This document shows, one piece after another, positions 61,844 through 64,000 of a DNA stretch of 64,000 nt. Source of the stretch: Schaedlerella arabinosiphila (GTDB taxonomy: Bacteria > Bacillota > Clostridia > Lachnospirales > Lachnospiraceae); NCBI RefSeq assembly GCF_003885045.1, contig NZ_RHJS01000002.1, forward strand, positions 2,790,001 to 2,854,000, read 5' to 3'. The position numbers and the translations under genes were made by a program. How positions within the stretch are numbered: the first letter of the stretch is position 1; each line of letters starts with the position of its first letter. The notes below the pieces were generated by a model. It made no database searches. It was not told where the DNA came from and saw only the letters and a program-made list of their open reading frames with translations.

Positions 61844-62724
61844 CGCCCTCCTTCATCCCCATAAAATACCCAGTATTTTGAGGTCAGAAAAATCAGTCCG
61901 CTCAGACCCAGTAAACATACAAACAGCAACCAGGATTGTGCGCTCGCATACCCAAGGTCTGATTTTACAAACGCATCCTGGTATATTTTCAGCGCCATGA
62001 TATTGGTGGACTTCAGCGGGCCGCCTCCTGTCACCACATAGGCGGATGTATAATTCTGCAATGCGTTGATCGTCTGCATCACAATATTAAACAGCATGAC
62101 CGGGCTGATCATCGGGAATGTAATTTTAAAAAATACTCTTACTTTCCCCGCCCCGTCAATTTGGGCCGCCTCATACAGATCCCGGGGAACCTGCTTTAAC
62201 GCCGCGAAAAACAGAACCATGGATGAGCCGAATTGCCAGATGTCAATCAGCCCGATGGTGAACAGCGCATATTTCGGGTCTCCGAGCCAGTTCACCTCTG
62301 TTCCCAGAAGGTGGTTGATGATTCCGGTTTTCATAAACATCACCCGCCACAACGCGGAAATCGCAACGCTTCCTCCTAAAATCGACGGAAGATAATACAT
62401 CGTGCGGAACACCCGGATTCCTTTTATTTTCATACTTAATATCAAAGCCACAATCAAAGCAAATATCAATTTTGCCGGAACCACCATCACAATATATTTG
62501 ATAGTCACCCACATGGAATGAAACAAATCCGTGTCTGCCGTAAACATTCTTATGTAGTTTTCCAGGCCGATAAACCGATATTCCCCTCCCAGTTTAATAT
62601 TCGTCAAAGAATACCGAAATGAATTTACCAGCGGGATCAATTGAAACATCAGAAATCCAATCATCCACGGAAGAATATACAGATATCCTTCCGCCTCTCC
62701 AAGCGTTCTCCTCGTCCTTTTCAT
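61840..62724 (-). CDS. Carbohydrate ABC permease, MalF-type
   Basis: 294 residues, six transmembrane helices, with EAA loop VPRDLYEAAQIDGAGKVRVF. The N-terminus YLYILPWMIGFLMFQLIPLV is the usual family opening. It partners with the downstream MalG-type permease and the solute-binding protein. AGGAAG precedes the ATG. Confidence 0.95.
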   Translation of the reverse strand: MKRTRRTLGEAEGYLYILPWMIGFLMFQLIPLVNSFRYSLTNIKLGGEYRFIGLENYIRMFTADTDLFHSMWVTIKYIVMVVPAKLIFALIVALILSMKIKGIRVFRTMYYLPSILGGSVAISALWRVMFMKTGIINHLLGTEVNWLGDPKYALFTIGLIDIWQFGSSMVLFFAALKQVPRDLYEAAQIDGAGKVRVFFKITFPMISPVMLFNIVMQTINALQNYTSAYVVTGGGPLKSTNIMALKIYQDAFVKSDLGYASAQSWLLFVCLLGLSGLIFLTSKYWVFYGDEGGR

Positions 62725-62811
62725 AGCGTCATCTTCCTGCTTTCCGGAGGATTGGCAGTTCTGCCAGCCCTCCTGTGTTTGTTCGTATTCTGAAAAGCTG
62801 CTTATTGTTTT

Positions 62812-64000
62812 TTATTTCTGCAGGCGTCCAAGAGTTTCTTCCAGAAGGCTCATTGCATCATTTGTTATACTCTCCACATCTCCCTGGTCGTACGCAATTT
62901 TCTCTACCGCGTCCTGGAGGATTTCCACCACCTCTGTGGGAGTGTAAAGGTTTTGATGGATCGTACCCGTTTCCCCTGCTTTCGTAATTGCGGATACAAG
63001 CACCGGGTCCGCATATCCCTTTTCCTCACAGATCTTCTGTCCTTTCTCTGTAGGGGGAACAGAACGGCAGGTCTTCAGGGTATTGATGGCTGTCTCATCA
63101 TTATAAAAATAATTCAGGAAATCCGCCGCCACCTCCGGATGCTCGCATTTCGAGGAAACAGCCAGCATCTGAGGCGGTATATACAGGATTCCGGATTCCT
63201 CGGCGTCTTCAAATTCCGGCATACTCAGTGCTGCCGCGGTCTCCTGAAAATCATAATATCCTTCAAATATATTGGATGTGGCGCCGTAAACAACTGCCAG
63301 CTCATGATTGATCCATTTTGGATTTGTATTCAGTTTTAATGCATAAGGCGCGCTGTCTGCCGCAGGTTCAATCACATCATTCGCATACATTTCATGGATC
63401 AGGGTAAATGCCCTCTGCAGGTCTTCTTTTGTAAAATTCATTTCCATAGTATCTTTATTCACCAGATCTTCTCCGGTGATCTGCGCCATGATGGAACCCA
63501 GCAATTCTTTTCCAAGAGTCTCAATGTCAATGTTAAACAGATAACAGGACTCATTGGCCTGATGGATCGCTTTTCCGGCTTCTATAAAATCATCCCATGT
63601 CCGGATCTCTTCTGCATCCACATCCGCTTCTTCGAATAACGCAGTATTGGCAAGCCAGATTCCGCCGTTGATCCCGGTCGGTACCGCAATCATTTTTCCG
63701 TCATAATAGGAAAAATTCTTGATAAACTCCTGGTTGAAATCGGATGTATCCAGCACGTCTGCGTAATCCTCCAGATTCACAAACACATCTCCGATGGCCA
63801 TCAGATCTGAAACCGTATTCGCATTGTACTGAATGATGTCCGCCACAGTCCCTCCTGAAAGCTGGGTAGTCAGTTTTTCAAAATATCCGTCATAGCCTCC
63901 GTACTCTGCTTCAATTGTCACATTGGGATGCTCCTTCTCATACTGCTCTATGACATCCAGCGTGGCCTGATGCCGAACATCATCTCCCCACCACATGAAC
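62812..64000 (-). CDS. Extracellular sugar-binding protein (5' end beyond window)
   Basis: At least 395 residues; the start and lipobox lie beyond base 64,000. It reads MWWGDDVRHQATLDVIEQYE, the typical early beta strand of the family-1 solute-binding fold. ATSNIFEGYYDFQETAAAL and RSVPPTEKGQKICEEKGYAD are similar to oligosaccharide-binding proteins. It delivers the substrate to the two permeases encoded downstream. It is the first gene of the operon seen here. The substrate cannot be told. Confidence 0.93.
   Translation of the reverse strand, partial: FMWWGDDVRHQATLDVIEQYEKEHPNVTIEAEYGGYDGYFEKLTTQLSGGTVADIIQYNANTVSDLMAIGDVFVNLEDYADVLDTSDFNQEFIKNFSYYDGKMIAVPTGINGGIWLANTALFEEADVDAEEIRTWDDFIEAGKAIHQANESCYLFNIDIETLGKELLGSIMAQITGEDLVNKDTMEMNFTKEDLQRAFTLIHEMYANDVIEPAADSAPYALKLNTNPKWINHELAVVYGATSNIFEGYYDFQETAAALSMPEFEDAEESGILYIPPQMLAVSSKCEHPEVAADFLNYFYNDETAINTLKTCRSVPPTEKGQKICEEKGYADPVLVSAITKAGETGTIHQNLYTPTEVVEILQDAVEKIAYDQGDVESITNDAMSLLEETLGRLQK

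Overview
The window looks like a chromosomal segment of an anaerobic, spore-forming Firmicute, most likely a gut Lachnospiraceae relative. The evidence is strong AGGAGG ribosome-binding sites, a PdaA-type sporulation deacetylase, a glycyl radical enzyme, an ECF-type S component, DUF2975/XRE and DUF4173 families, and a queH-type queuosine gene. This is inference from gene families; no rRNA is present to confirm it.

Layout. 1-4.6 kb, minus strand: a partial RraA-like gene with its GntR regulator, then asd, argH and queH. 4.7-9.9 kb, plus strand: a DUF2975/XRE pair under a three-operator promoter, a DUF4173 membrane protein, and an ECF sigma/anti-sigma pair. 9,995-26,917: a nitrate/sulfonate-type ABC ATPase gene split inside its P-loop codons by a 15,365-bp element, followed by its permease. 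27-30 kb: an exported transglutaminase-like protein and a lipoprotein. 30-36 kb: XRE regulator, aroB, aroE, pdaA-like gene and a MATE pump. 36-41 kb: arabinose genes araA-araD-FGGY kinase and a divergent AraC regulator. 41-46 kb: dicarboxylate symporter, tsf, rpsB and an NlpC/P60 hydrolase. 46-48.6 kb: an IS1634-family insertion between two 304-bp direct repeats. 48.5-50 kb: an ECF S component and a DUF4430 lipoprotein below a cobalamin-type riboswitch. 50-56 kb: gltB-gltD. 56.5-64 kb: a sugar ABC transporter operon with a putative glycosidase, an ADP-ribosylglycohydrolase-family protein and an SGNH hydrolase.

The most interesting region is the element at 10,135-25,499. A large serine recombinase sits 60 bp from the left junction. 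Both junctions share CGGCAA. Joining base 10,134 to base 25,500 restores an intact 255-codon ABC ATPase ORF with a textbook GPSGCGKST P-loop. Joining the two element ends instead gives a 48-bp imperfect palindrome centred on AA, as expected of an attP. The cargo is one co-oriented run of genes: glycyl radical activase, glycyl radical eliminase (Cys430/Glu432/Gly763), YkvI-like transporter, Fe-alcohol dehydrogenase, PatB/MalY-type PLP enzyme, TPR protein, DUF4037, EamA exporter and DUF4125. Two divergent regulators (LysR and YheO/DauR-like) flank it. It reads as a mobile catabolic island of unknown substrate that reversibly interrupts a transporter.

Other points are an IS1634-type element with an unusually long target duplication, an 84-bp near-perfect hairpin at 29.7 kb, and an 18-20-bp AT-rich tandem array at 44.4 kb.
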